From positions 61,957,938-62,021,937 of the forward strand of contig CM076259.1 of the NCBI GenBank assembly GCA_038380795.1: DNA of 64,000 nt, read 5' to 3'. The first letter of the stretch is position 1; every line of letters starts with the position of its first letter. Under the pieces are notes generated by a model. That model was not told where the DNA came from. It did no database searches and saw only the letters and a program-made list of their open reading frames with translations. The stretch is from Pyrocephalus nanus (lineage: Eukaryota; Chordata; Aves; Passeriformes; Tyrannidae). The position numbers and the translations under genes were made by a program. Below, piece by piece: positions 1 through 13,060 of this stretch.

Positions 1-3000
1 TGTAGGAGAGAAAAGATTAAAATAAAATGAAAAAAAGGCCCAGTGTTGTGTAAAAAAGACTTGCATACTAATGAAGGTACAGTTTAAATAAATATTAAAA
101 AATTCACAGGGGCTTTGTTTTCTGAGTCCAACCCAGTTGGATAAGAATTCAACAATAAAGGAAAATACTAGAAATTAATAGAGCTTTTTAAAAAAGTTAA
201 AATCCAAGCAAGCAAAGCAGAAAAGAGCGCAATTCTGGCAAGTTAAATGTAGACCTATTATAAGGCAGAACAAAAAGATTTTGAAATGCAATGGGCTAAA
301 ATTAAAAGTGAAACCCTATTTTTTTCAGGTGTAAATTTTGTTAGTAAGGAGGTAAGTTTAAGAGATAATTGTTGTTAAGGAGAATATTGAAGACAAAGCC
401 ATCACAGAAAGAAACAACTGAACTCATTGCACTGGCAAGATTTATGATGGAGATTAGGGACATCCCCACATGGAAACAATTTTTTATAAAGAATAGTTCA
501 GATTTGAAATAGCAATAAAAGGTGTTTTATCAAATTGATTGAATAATCATTAATATATTGCCAAATAACATGTACATTCAGTAGTCCTAGAAAAATTCAG
601 AAATTAAATTGGTGAGCCATGCACTGTGTTTTGTGATCTGTCGCTTAAATTAGCCTTGATAACAGAGGAATGGAAAATAATGAATTTGACCCTAGTTTTA
701 AAAAGGGCTCTAGAGATGGTCATGAACTAATGGAACTAAAAAATCTGGCTACCATGACAGACAAAATGCCGGTAAATGTGATAAACAATACCATTAATAG
801 GAATGTGGATAGGTGTAACAGGCGATCTAGAAGTACTTTTGTCTTAGAGCTTTGCAAGTTATTTGAAGGAATCAACAGATTCACAGGAAAGAGTGAGAAA
901 GTTTTTAAGAAGTTCTGTAACCAAAGACTGTTAACAAAATGAAGTGTAGAGTCACTTAAAATTCTTTGTGGATTAGTAAAGTGTTAGAAGATAAGGAACA
1001 GTATAGTGACTAATGAGCAGTTTTCACACTGCCACCCCACAAAGGTTCGTACTGGCAGTTTTTCTGGTCCACCTGTTCCTAAACAGTCTGAAAAAGTGAT
1101 ATAGATTGCAGGTGATAATAGGAAAATATTCACAGTTGGAGTGAGACCTATTGTTGACCCTGAAGAGCTGCAGAAGGATCTCACAGCAGGACCTGTGGTG
1201 ATCCAGGAGCCTTGGCTGTCAGAGTGGCCAGATATTGCTGACCCCACTGTTCAGTCATATCTATCATCAGAGAGAGGCAGTGGCTGTTGGATTACAGCAG
1301 CCATCACACCATAAACTATGAGCTCAGCAGGCTGTGACCAGTTCTGCCACTCAGGAGGGCAGGGACTTGTAGCTGCTCTTTCTAACAGCAGGAGCTGCAA
1401 ATTGAAGAGAAGATTCTTTCTCTCTGTTTCTTAGAGTTTCACAGCCTCAATGAGCCAAAAGTACAGGTTTTGAACCTGGAGTCCTTCCTGCCACAGGGTT
1501 GCAATATCACTCTTACTGATCAGCAGTATCTTGCTGCTGTGAGATGCCAGGGCTCTCAAGCCACCTGACTGGGGTTTGCATGGATTTTAGCAGCTCCAGA
1601 TAATTTTCTAAAATCATTCTGTATAAAATTGATGCTAGCAAAAAGTGACAAAATAGTATTTGAAACAGAGGTTTCAAATGACGTGCTGGTCAGGTTTGAG
1701 CACTGATGAGAACTGTATATGATATAGAAAAGAATGACTAAGAGATATGGAATAACTCTGCTGCAGGGACAATAAATGGATCAGGATTCCTCAGTTTGGA
1801 AGAATGTTGACTGAGGAGTAGGTAATGAGAAAAAGGTCTCTAAAACCATGAATATATGGAAGGGGGACTATAAATCTCTTTTTAATGGGGAACTGTAACT
1901 CCTAGTTTCTCATAAGAGAAAAACAAAAGGCCTTTGGTCACTGTATTGTTTCATTTAGGTGGTCTTTAAGATGACAAAAGGCTGCATAAGAGTTTTATCT
2001 ACCATAGTGTTGTGGATGCATGTTTTCAAGTGCACAAAACCCAACAGTTTCCTGGTCTTGAAAGCTCCACTTATCACGAACCAGTTGTGGTAAAAATCTA
2101 ACCTGTGCAGAATTATAGCTTATCTGTAAATAAGTAAATCTCTAAATAAGTCTCTTAAATCCATAGATGTTTTTTATTGTCTGTCTGTTCCTTTATCTGG
2201 CAGTAGCAATATTACAGATGGGCAGATCAGTTTTACTTCTTTTTACAAACCTATGGGCAATGGAAAATACCAGTTTGCTGCTACTTCACAAATTAAAGCA
2301 GTAGCAGGCCCTAAAATTACTCCCGTGGGAAATCAGATAAAGAAGCAGAAGTGTTTCACACAGCAAGCAGAAGGTCCAGAGGGATGGAGTAGAAGACATC
2401 ATTGTACCTTTGGAACAGCTGGAATGATTTCCAAGCTGTTGTCTGCAAACCCCTGCTGGACTCCAAGGCTGTGGTGAGTTGAACACCTGTTAGGATAACC
2501 CATAGTTAATAGTGCTTTAGATAGGGTTTCCAGTTAAAATTTTTATCAGGTGGGTGTGTGGTAGTTTTTGAAAAATGCTTAGGACTGATAATGATCTGTT
2601 ATTCCAAAGTAGATGGGAACTGCTGTACTGGGGTATATGAAAAAGTAGAAAGCATGCCCCGCTTTCTCAGCTTTAGACTGGTTGCATGCCTCTCTGCCAG
2701 AAACAACAGCAAGAGGTTCCCAGAAAGGAGCCAAGAAGAGCAGCCTGGTAGCATTAATCCTTCTGGCACCATCACACATTCCCTAGTAACAGAACTGTGG
2801 GGTTCTTAATCTTTGTGTTATCCCTGAGTATCCCTTAAAATTCTTCACTAGCCTGACTTTTCCTGTATACTGCTGGCTAGTAGATTTAGTTTCCTGAGAA
2901 GTGAGTATAATTTTGGAAGTCTTGGATCCTCATCAGACAAAGATGAAACTTGTCCACTCCACTAGATTAGAATATAGATTCATCTTTGAATTAATATTTG

Positions 3001-4275
3001 GTTTCTCAATGCAGAAAAAGAGATTTTTACAATTTTCTGTTCTGTCATTATTAACAGACATAAACTTTCCGTATGAGTATTAGCATGTCTTGTATTTGAC
3101 CAACTTCTTCTAATTACCCTGAATGGTAATCTTACATTGTAAAAAGCTTTTTTGTCTTCGTATCGTGTCTTTTACCACTTTTTTTCTGCTATTGAAAATT
3201 TTCCAGCATCATAAAATATTTGTATTTAATTGCCCTTGACATACCTTACTTCCTATTGTCCTGAGCGTCATACAAGCACATCCATAAGTAATTTGTCGAG
3301 ATGTTATCTTTTCCAACACACTGTGCATATTTATGTCAGGAATTATGGCAGTGTCAAATTTTAGACACACCAAATTATAAGCTGTATTCAAATGGTATAA
3401 ATATGTTTATCTTGAAGAAATAATTTGTTTTATTTAAAATTATTATAGTGCATTTTATGAAATTTAAACAAAATACTGGAAACAAATGTTATTGACAGTA
3501 GTGTTTTAAAAGGGACTAAAGAAAGTTGGCAGGTGACCATGTTCTGTTTAACCGTTTTGTGTTCCGTATTTCTTACTCATGTATTGGTACATATATGGAA
3601 AATGAGGGGATTTGTGCATGTTTTGTATTATTTTGCTAAATAACTGTTGCTAACCTAAATGATTCTGAAGTTGTCTTTGCTCAGGCTTGAGCTACTAGAA
3701 GAGGGGAATTTTTGTCTTGTACCAGAAAGCAACATGTAAGGGAGGAGAGAGTGACTTCTATTACAGTGTAGATAAAGGTGGTTTCCTGGTGTCATCTGTG
3801 AGTGACAAGAGAGTGGGATTCATGAGACTAGACGAGGCATATGGGTACAGAAGCAGTGATGGGGTACATAGGTAGGTCTGGGGATGAGTGTATGTGAATG
3901 AAGAATTGGAATAGGTATCAGAAAAGGAATTTTTCCAAGAGGTGGAAAGATCACAGTTGGATAGATATACTGGGATCAGTTGGAAGTCACTTTACTACTA
4001 AACATGGCTACAGCTCTCTAACTGACTCTTGCTCATTCCACACCTGCCCTAGCTACACCCTTCCCCATGTCTTCTGGAACTTCACTTTCTTTTCCAGTTC
4101 CTGCACATGACCCTTTTGAATGGAAAACCTACTTTTCTGCTTGCTCCAGGAACAGTTATACGCAAAGGTACAAATGGTCCTATGAATCTCTCTTATCTAA
4201 AGCTTCTCTTCTGTCCTGCTACACTTCTGCCTCCTGTGTATGGGGTTCCGTACTGCAGATGCAAACAGACAAATC
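1..4275. other. AT-rich non-coding sequence, no gene recognised
   Basis: No recognisable gene, RNA or complete repeat is visible here. ORFs of 60-90 codons occur (for example 670-942 on the plus strand) but show no family motif and have the composition of their surroundings. Around 1,000-1,600 and 2,250-2,820 the sequence is richer in G+C and CpG-poor, which may mark old unclassified transposon or retroviral sequence. I could not assign either to a family. Confidence 0.6.
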
Positions 4276-4800
4276 TTAGGACAGAATCATAGAATCATTT
4301 AGGTTGGAAAAGGCCCTTAAAATCATCAAGTTAACTATAAACCTAACAGCACAAAGTCTACCACTAAACCATCTCTCTAAGCGCTATGTCTACACATCTT
4401 TTAAATTCCCCAGGCAGCCTGTTCTAGTGCTGGACAACTCTTTCAGTAAGGAAATTTTTCCTAATATCCAATCTAAACCTCCCCTGGCACAACTTGAGGC
4501 CATTTCCTCTCATCACTTGGGAGAAGAGACACCTGGCTACAACCTCCTTTCAGGTAGTTGTAGAGAGTGATAAGGGCTCCCCTGAGCCTCCTCCAGGCTA
4601 AACAACCCCAATTTCCTCAGCCACTCATCATCAGACTTGTGCTTCAGACCCTTCACTAGCTTCATTGCCCTTCTCTGGTGCTCCAGCACCTCAATGTCTG
4701 TCTTGTAGCAAGGAGCCCCAAACACAGTATTGGTGGTGTGGCCTCACCAGTGAATACAAAGGGATTCAAATGAGATGCTATGGAAGTTCTGGGTACAAAA
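4276..4800 (-). mobile_element. CR1 LINE, 5'-truncated 3' end
   Basis: This is the 3' end of a CR1 non-LTR retrotransposon inserted in reverse orientation. The plus strand opens with the complement of the CR1 terminal octamer repeat (ACAGAATCATAGAATCAT) and the usual 'GGTTGGAAAAGGCCC' block. Reading the minus strand, 4537-4725 gives the typical C-terminal part of the CR1 reverse-transcriptase ORF, with motifs like [18 protein letters not shown] and [10 protein letters not shown], before a frame change. The rest of the roughly 4.5-kb element is missing, as is normal for 5'-truncated CR1 copies. The ORF is broken and not expected to be functional. Family assignment is secure. The 5' edge near 4,800 is approximate. 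Confidence 0.93.
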
Positions 4801-7800
4801 ATAATAATGCTTCTACTTTCCAACATACAGTTTGCACCTTCTTCAACTGGGACATGCCCCATCATTTGAAATCTGCTGATCACAGATTAATTAATTTGTT
4901 CCTTTTGCCTGCTTCATGTAACACTCATAAGAATGTGATGGGTTTTTTTTCCACATGGTGAGTTATGACTTTTAGATAATGTTTGTTTTACTAGACAGCA
5001 GAAAAAAAAAAATCTCAGGTTTCTAAACCCTGGTCCCTTTGATTTACGTTTTTTCTGTGATCTATGACCTTCCTAAAAATAAATAACTAATTTCAGTGGA
5101 TTATTACACTTGCTGGAGATAGGTTGAAGCTTATGAACAGTATAGTTGCTTTTCTTAATTATTACTTTGCTGATCCCTAGAAAGTTGTTTGTGAAGACTA
5201 AAGAGTCAGCAAAAATATTGAAAGCAATGTCCTAGAGCATTCCCTTAAATGCAAGGCTTTTCTAAAATGCAGTGGGTTTTTTTTGTCACAGATATTTTGA
5301 TCAGTTTTAAGCTTTTATTTAACAGTTTTGCTTCTTACTATTGATTATGATTGCGTATTTATGTCCATGACTAAACTTAGCTAAGAAGATGCATGATTTC
5401 TGCTCAAGTTTCAAATTAAAAGAAATTAATTGTCCTTTCAGCATGTGACCATAGGAATAAATTATGTACCAAGATGACCGTAACAACAGTAAAATAAAGC
5501 ATACTTTTTTTTTCCTTTTTGTTAGAGGGTACATTATTCTAGTAGAAAACTATTCCGGTGTTTCTTTCTTGGGCAGATTTCTATAGTGCATATAGAGATC
5601 ATTCTTTTAGTTAGTCAATGTTGGTTCCAAAAAATTGGCATTACTTTCATTGCTTGTCATGTGTCATTTTATCTTTAAAGACTGCAGGAGTTCATGATTC
5701 CTGAGAGGTAACACCTTGAAGTTCTGGCACTATCTTCTACAAAGTAACTTACACTGAGCTGACTTCCTGTTACCATGTCAGTGAAACATCAAATGTTGAT
5801 ACTATCTGAGAAACAGCATTTGGTATTATGGCTTTTAAGCAACTTGAAAAAATATTCTAACAATGGATTTTGTGTTTAGAGGAGCTGGCATCTAAAAATT
5901 TATGTAGTGGATGCAGGTAATAAATGTTTAGGAATTGTTACAGGAGAGAAAATATTTATATTTGTGTATAATATGGTAGTCTCAACACTATATTTTTATA
6001 TCATTTTAAATATAATAAGGTGGTTATAAAGTCTTTAAAGGCATAAATAATTTCATTCATTGAAACATTCAGTGCATCATTTAGAATGGCTGCTAAAGGA
6101 GAGAAGTGGATGTGCACTTCTCTTAACAGCCAAGCATAAAAATAAGGTATCAGAGATGATATAGTTCAAATCAATAAAAATCATCATTATGTTTTGCTAT
6201 ATGAGCAGAGCTCTTCACAGAATGGTGATTTCTTTCTACAACTACAGTAACCTAAATAGATTTTCATTGCTGAACTTTATTCTGATGATTTATGTATTTG
6301 TTGGAAATGAGAGAACACAAACACTCAAAATTTAAGCCACTGATCTTCAGCCATGCTAAAACCTTTCAGAACTTGGTATTTCACCCCAGGATTTGATTCA
6401 TAGCCCTTTTAAAATTTGAAATTTCAGAAATTGTGCAGGTGAGCAGGAAAAAGCAGGGGGAAATTATTTTCCCTTACAGAAAAAAAGATTAGAAAAACGT
6501 AATGAGCACAGTAGAAATAATAGGGTAAAAGGGAGGAGTCAGGTAAGTGTTTGCACTAATATTTTGTATTTAGTGCTCAGATATATTATGCTTTGTGCTT
6601 GCATGGAAAACAGAGCGAGACTTCAGCGTTCTGACTAACTGATGTGCTGAGTTGTACTTTTACTCACTGTGAATTTTTATTTTAACATGGTCTCTTCTAA
6701 GAAAGGCTTTAAATTGACTTTCAGGGCCAACCTGAATCACAAAATGCATTATTCTACTAGAAAATGATGACTTGCTCCAATGTTCTGTGTTCCCAGGTTA
6801 GCTCTTAAAAACTCCATTATTAGACATGACAAAATCAAGGCCATTTTTTAATATGTATTTCAGTTAATTCTACTCTCTAGCATTTGGGAAAGAGTGCAGG
6901 CAGACAGGCAGTAACAGTTAGGAATGGAAAAATTTGTATGTAAAACTTAATTGTAATTATGCTGAAACTGAAAATAGAAACTGCTGATTAATCGTTGTTC
7001 AGCAGAACTAGGCAAAGTCAATCCATTCATAATCAAATGTAGTTGTAGAACAATGGATTACTTACATAGCCATTTGTAACAGGTTAGACATCAGTACGTG
7101 GATTTCATCCATAAGCTGTAATAAAATAAAATAAATTAGGAAATTGCCAAAAAAGGTTTAATTCTGTAATTTGTTCATTTATGTGGTTAGTTACTGCATT
7201 ATTCCTCTGAGTATATATGGTATTATAGCAAAGTAAACATTTAGGGAAATCTTGTATTTTTAACTGAGCAATTAACTATTATTCACACAGTGACTATAAA
7301 TGGTCTTCATGATTTACCATCCCAAAACTCGTTTATTTTTTAACTACAGAGATAAGGACCTCCCATTTTCTTACATTCACCCAGTGGTATGCATAAAATA
7401 CCTTAACTGTCCACCTGAGTAACACTTTAGTGTAACTGAGGTCTGAGCAGATGTACAGCAGTAAATGTACATCCCCTCTAAAACTGCCCCATTGCTGACT
7501 GGAGTGGAAAATGGGTGGAGCAAGGAGAGGCCTTATGGTGCCAGTTCACAGTTAATTTTTGAATGGTAACATCTACTTTTTGGAATGTAGTGTAATAATT
7601 TCTGCTGATACAGATAGGTCTACATAAGAACTATTCTATAAATTGCTCTGCGATAGGTTTCCTGTTCCTGTGCCACATCTGTGTCACTGGGCAGCAGTTT
7701 TTAAGGGTACCCAGTGAAGATCTGTATACTGAAAAACTGAAATAACTGTACTATTCATGTTCATTCATAAAACCTTTATAAGTTCTAAATAAGAGACTTC

Positions 7801-10502
7801 ATGCTATTTTTTATAATCAGCCCTTACTGCTATGTTGTGAATGTTGCAAATATAGAATCCCAGTGATATCAAGCTTTAATTTTTATTTGCAGTGGATAAA
7901 CATAAAGCCCCAGAAGTGCTTAATTAGTTCTAATAGAAAAACCAAACTTCCTTTATTTTGTTAGGGTCGGTCTTCATTTTTATGCACAGTTTAATGCACA
8001 CAAATAGTGTTCTGTAGCAAAATATTATGCAGCACAAACCTATTACATGGTCTGTGTGGATGAAAGTCACTTGTAAATTTTCCTTGTTCAGATTAAAGGA
8101 AGTTGAAAATATGCTGTATCTCACTTTAATCCAGATGCTGTTACTGTAAGTATTCAGCTTGAAGATATGCTGCTAGGTTTGTAAATACCTAGTGAACTTC
8201 ACAAAATTAATTACATTTCAACTATGTGATTCAGAGTCCAATATATTAAGATGGGATGAATCGCCCTCTGGAGGTGCCCATTTCAGTCTACTGACTTCAC
8301 AGGAATCCTGCTCTGAACTGACTGGCTCAAACTAAAGTTAAGTGAGTGGGCTGTCACCTTAAGTGAGGAATAACTGAGCATTTCATAACGTACTAGGTCT
8401 TTTCTCTGGACCTCTTTAAGACTGGCTGCCTTATTCCTCACATTTTCTGTCAGTATTCTTGTACTATTTCTAATATGAATAAACACAATTGTTATGGTTG
8501 CCATTTTCTGTGTATTTTGTTTTTCCTGTCCTTTTTGATCTTATTATCTTATCTTTCCCTGTTTTTTTTTCTTTTCCTGACTCTTTTTAGCTACCATGCC
8601 TTCTGAAGCTTTTCACTTGCTACCTCTCTGACAATCCATGTTGAAAGTATTGTCCTAACTTCTGACGTGAAACATTGCTGACCCTTCCTTTGATGCTGAT
8701 ACCAGTGTTTTGTGGGACTGATAGTACTGTAGTGAAGACATAGAAAAAGAAGAATATGGCACTCATTAATTTTTTTATGGTTTTGAATAGTCAAAAAATA
8801 TTGTTCTTCTGCCTTCATATAAAATGTGCTGGTGTCCTAATGTAATTGTGATTTAAAGATGTTTGTAGAAATGTGAAATCAATGTGAAGAGTATAAAATC
8901 CATATTAAAGACATATAGATTTAATAAAATACAGCATTAGTCTTTATTTTAACAATTGATTCCTACATGGCTCACTTGCAGAAAGTGGGGGAGTTTTATG
9001 AAGTTGGGTACTGGTAAAGTATGCCTTTATAAAAGATGAAATTATTTTCTTTCTCCCTATGGTAATATTTTCTTGACTTATATCCTTCTCTTGAGTTCTC
9101 TGTCTTCTCCCCTTCTCTTAAACTGTTAAACTAAGTCTGGTTCCTTCTATTAAACTAAGTTTCTGGTTCCTTTCTACACTGGACTCTCCTAACTCTTTTG
9201 GTTCAATACTGGTGCCTTTGTTCTAGTATGTATGCATCCATTTGCCTAAAATATTGCCTTGAGCATGATCCTATATACTCAAGAATATATATACTTCTAA
9301 ACACTGGATGGATCTGCTATTTTAGGACTTCCAGTAAGGAAAAGAATAAACTTAACAATTCAGAGACAGCATTTAAAGTTCTTTATGATAAATGTGCCTT
9401 CAGAAGATCAAAGTACCATGCTTCCTACGTCCATGGAATAATAATTATGGATAGAGATAAACATTCCTGTAAAAATAAAGACTTATGGTGCTTGTTCAAT
9501 ATAGGCATGCTAACTTAAAAAGAGCAACTGAATAAAAGCAAACATCCTGTGTTCATAAATAATATGCAGAAGTTTTCAGATTTTATTTGCAGATAAAGAA
9601 AAATGCTAGTGGAAGGAGTGCTTTGTATTGATATTAATATAAGGAGTTTAAAAAAAAACCCTAAAAAATATAGATCCATAAAATCAGCAGAATTTTTGAA
9701 AATCACACTCTGTTATAGCAGAAATAATAAATTAAAGTTATTTCTATGGAGTAGCTACCTACATATTTTATTAGCTATACTAAATGTCCTTTAGATAATG
9801 TGAATTCTTTGGATTGCAATAAAAGGTATACCATGATAAAACATAGTGCTTGTCATCGCACAGTTCAGAACTTTGGCTTTAGGTGGGTAAAATAACTCTG
9901 AAGCCCCTTCTGATTCTTACAGTAATTTTCAGTAGTAATAATAGCAATATGCTAGAAAATTATTGGAGATGTGACTGAGAATGTAATTTATGGTGCCTAA
10001 AATTTTTTAATTAATGTAGTTACAGGCAGGACTTGTGCATAATTTTGAGGCATTAAAAAAGCACCTTCTTTGCCAGATTTGTTTACTGGGCATGAGGATG
10101 ACAGTACAGACAAGGATTAGAAAGCAGAGGTAATTTGGAATCTCTAAAACAGTTACACCAAGGATAGAGTTTGTGTTAAACAATAGTAGCAGGAAGATTT
10201 TTGCCAGAAGTTGCATCAACTGCAATGATTTTTTAAAAAAAGAACTATATGAAATTATCCATAGAAAAAGAAAGAATATTAAAAACTATGTAAAATCTGA
10301 TAGGACTTTCTGGGGTATATCCTCAAATGGTATAAATTGGCATGCATACAGTTAAGTCACTACTGCTTACTGAAGATTTGTCCTTTTTATTAACTATATA
10401 ATGCAATACAAATCCTGAAATAGTCCCTTATAAATAGTCGTATTCATTTTACAGCAGAGTAGTTATGGAATGAGGCCTTACTCATCATGAGAAATAATAC
10501 AA
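4801..10502. other. AT-rich desert, nothing recognised
   Basis: CpG-poor, AT-rich sequence with stop codons in all frames. There are short poly(T) and poly(A) runs, but I see no exon with convincing splice sites plus coding signal, no RNA gene and no identifiable repeat family. ORFs of 60-106 codons (such as 9198-9518) have no domain and look random. Confidence 0.6.
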
Positions 10503-10530
10503 TTCTAACAATGGTGTATTATTGTTAGAA
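10503..10530. repeat. Perfect 10-bp inverted repeat (hairpin)
   Basis: TTCTAACAAT at 10503-10512 is followed by an 8-nt spacer and its exact complement ATTGTTAGAA at 10521-10530. The transcript of either strand could form a short stem-loop. No microRNA-length stem (about 22 bp) is present, and the surrounding sequence is AT-rich, so this may be chance. Confidence 0.7.
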
Positions 10531-12060
10531 GGAAGTACATGAACCTGACTTAAATTAGTGTAGTTTTAGAAAATTAGTTTTGGGAATACTGTATTGATAT
10601 AACTTGTTAAGTTACAAAACTGTTGTTTTACAGTACTTGTTTAATTAGTACTACTTGTTTAATAGTACTACTAATCTAAAATTTAGACTTGTAGTTTGAA
10701 GATAATAATATACTTTGTATATTTTTGATTTGCAATTTTTGAGTGATAATGTCTCAGTTAAAACAATCAGTTAGAAAGTCTTTATTTTATTTAGGAACAA
10801 TGAGGAAAGCTTAACTGGAAATACTAACAAAACAGGAATGATTTTTCAGCAAATGAGTAAGTGTAACCACAGGGAAACATCCATAAGAGGAGAATAAAGT
10901 TGAGTGAATTGCTACATCAAGATATGAAAACATACTTCATCGATAAAATCCTGCAGGAAATAATTGTGAAAGAATAAGTCTTTCTGTTCATAAACACAGC
11001 TTAGGTACAGGTGGTATTGAGAGGTGCAGTACCACTACAAATTCCAGGAAATGTTCTTTGATCGCATTACGAACAAGTCTGGCTAAGACATAAATAGAAT
11101 ATAACTATCAGTTGCTATATAAGGCATATAAGGTGAGAGAAAGCATAATTTATAAAACAACCACTCTGCTTGCAGGTCTTGCAGTTCACATGGCTGGCAG
11201 ACACAGAAATAATTTCACAAATGAAAATGGAAAATGCAAAATGCATTAAGATTTTGTGGAATGATTAATTCAGTTGCCTTTCTCTAGGTTTATGAGGGTC
11301 TCTATGATCATCATATATGTATACAGACATATTATATGTATATTCTATATAGATATGTTACTATGTGTATGAAAATATATGAAAAGTTGTAAAAGAAGTA
11401 TTTGAATTACATGCAAGAGGTGTTTCAAAGTAGGTTACAGGAGGATATTTTTGTATAGTACTTAAAACAACTGGAAGAAGTACTAAGACTTAATTCAGTC
11501 CTGGATCTGATAGTGATCAGGTAAAAAAGAGATACTAGATCCAAAATTAAGATCTTATGACTGTACAAATGTTCTGGTTTCATAGAAAGACCAGAAAAAA
11601 ACATAAACATATCGTGAAAATCACTGACGGGAAGGTAATGGGTTTGAAGAGTAATAGCAGAAAGCTGGTTCAGCAGTAACATTGGAATAGACTAAGAGGA
11701 AGATTCTGCTGTAAATAAATGTTTAGTGAAGTATAAAGTAGGCAAAAACAGAAGTGGAAATGGGAACTTTAGGCTTGCTGTCATGCAAAGATAAAATGGA
11801 AGGAGAGCTTGGGTCAGATGATGCTGTCTAAGAGAGCCTAATTATTGACTTAGTATCATTTGGGTAATATATTCTGAAAATATGTCAGACTTTTAAAGAA
11901 ACACTAGAAAGCAGATTTTTTCAAGTTTCTGGAGTGGTTAATTTTTAGTTTGTTTCCAGGAGAATAGTACTGAATAAAAGGAAATTTAAGACCCCTGTCT
12001 ACAAATCGGAACAATTTTTTGAAAAGATAGTTGAAGAGGCAGCTAACAGAAGCAGTAGTG
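10531..12060. other. AT-rich non-coding sequence
   Basis: No gene or repeat family recognised. A short alternating TA/GTATA stretch lies near 11,310-11,360. An internal near-repeat involving ACTACTTGTTTAA occurs near 10,645-10,670. Confidence 0.6.
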
Positions 12061-12680
12061 GAAAGTATAGAAAAGTACCAGATCCTGTACCCCTGTACCC
12101 CTGTTCCGCCCACTGGAGGTAGCACAAGGTAGCCAAGATCCACTCCTACTCACAGGCTGAGAATTTGCCTGCCACGAGAAAGTCACAGTCAACCCTTGTC
12201 TACCCTTCTCCCATGCCAGCAGCTCAAATCCTTTGCATAGGTCTGGTAACAGAATCAGAAGGCGGCACTCTACCTGTTTTTGATGGCATTTAATTTCTTA
12301 GATCACATCTGTACTAGAAAACAAAATGTTCCACACCCAGTCAAGAGTCATTAGCAAATTACAACTCACATTTGCCTGGCTACCCATTTGCTCTCTTGGG
12401 CCAGGGTGGCCTTGTTGATACTGCCTGTAAGAAGACTCCCTAACCCTAGCTATTCCCCAAATCCTTCAGTGTCTTACCTAAGTGCTTGCTGGCCTAGGTG
12501 AGGAGCATACCAAAGAACATGGTAGCAGTTAAATGGCATGGATTATCACATGATAGAGCTCAAGCATGTGCCTGAGCCAGGTTTAGCTCAGTAACGCAGA
12601 TGTAACCTTATGCACTACATCCCGTTGGCAATTATTACAGCTGTACTAGCCTGCTCCAAATAAAAAATGCAATGACATGA
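12061..12680. other. G+C-richer segment of unknown origin, possibly an old LTR or other transposon
   Basis: This stretch is clearly richer in C and G and in CA/TG than its neighbours. It opens with a small CCTGTACC direct repeat near 12,085-12,105. The composition shift suggests an old inserted element, but I see no CR1 terminus, no coding domain and no clear TG...CA ends. Classification needs a repeat-library search. Confidence 0.25.
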
Positions 12681-12984
12681 AAACCAGTAACCTATAGGTA
12701 TCTTTCAGACCAGAAATGTCAATGGCTGTATTTTATGTTTGGGTATAATGTATGACAATTAAAAGGGAAGAAAGCATAAAAAATCTAATATATTAAAATC
12801 TGGTAAATTAAGAAAGTCAGAGTAAAATAAAAAGGAAAAAAGTTCTTAGCTGATGTGAAAGTATTTTAAAATTGAAACTTTAAAGCCAGTTAGATGAGTG
12901 AATATTCTTTTTAAGATAAGCAAGGTTACAATAAAGAAGTCATTATAGGACCATTTGAGTAAATGGATTTACTTCATTATTAAA

Positions 12985-13060
12985 ATGCATTTCGGGTCCC
13001 ACCTGCGTGGACCCCCTCATAGGATAAAAGCCTGAAATATAATGCATTAATGCTTTAGCG
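12985..13060. other. GC islet with small hairpin, candidate conserved non-coding element
   Basis: In AT-rich surroundings there is a short GC-rich islet with GGGTCC at 12994-12999 and its complement GGACCC at 13009-13014, separated by 9 nt that hold the E-box-like CACCTG. AT-rich flanks contain ATGCAT motifs on both sides. This resembles a conserved regulatory element, but conservation cannot be judged from one sequence. Confidence 0.3.
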
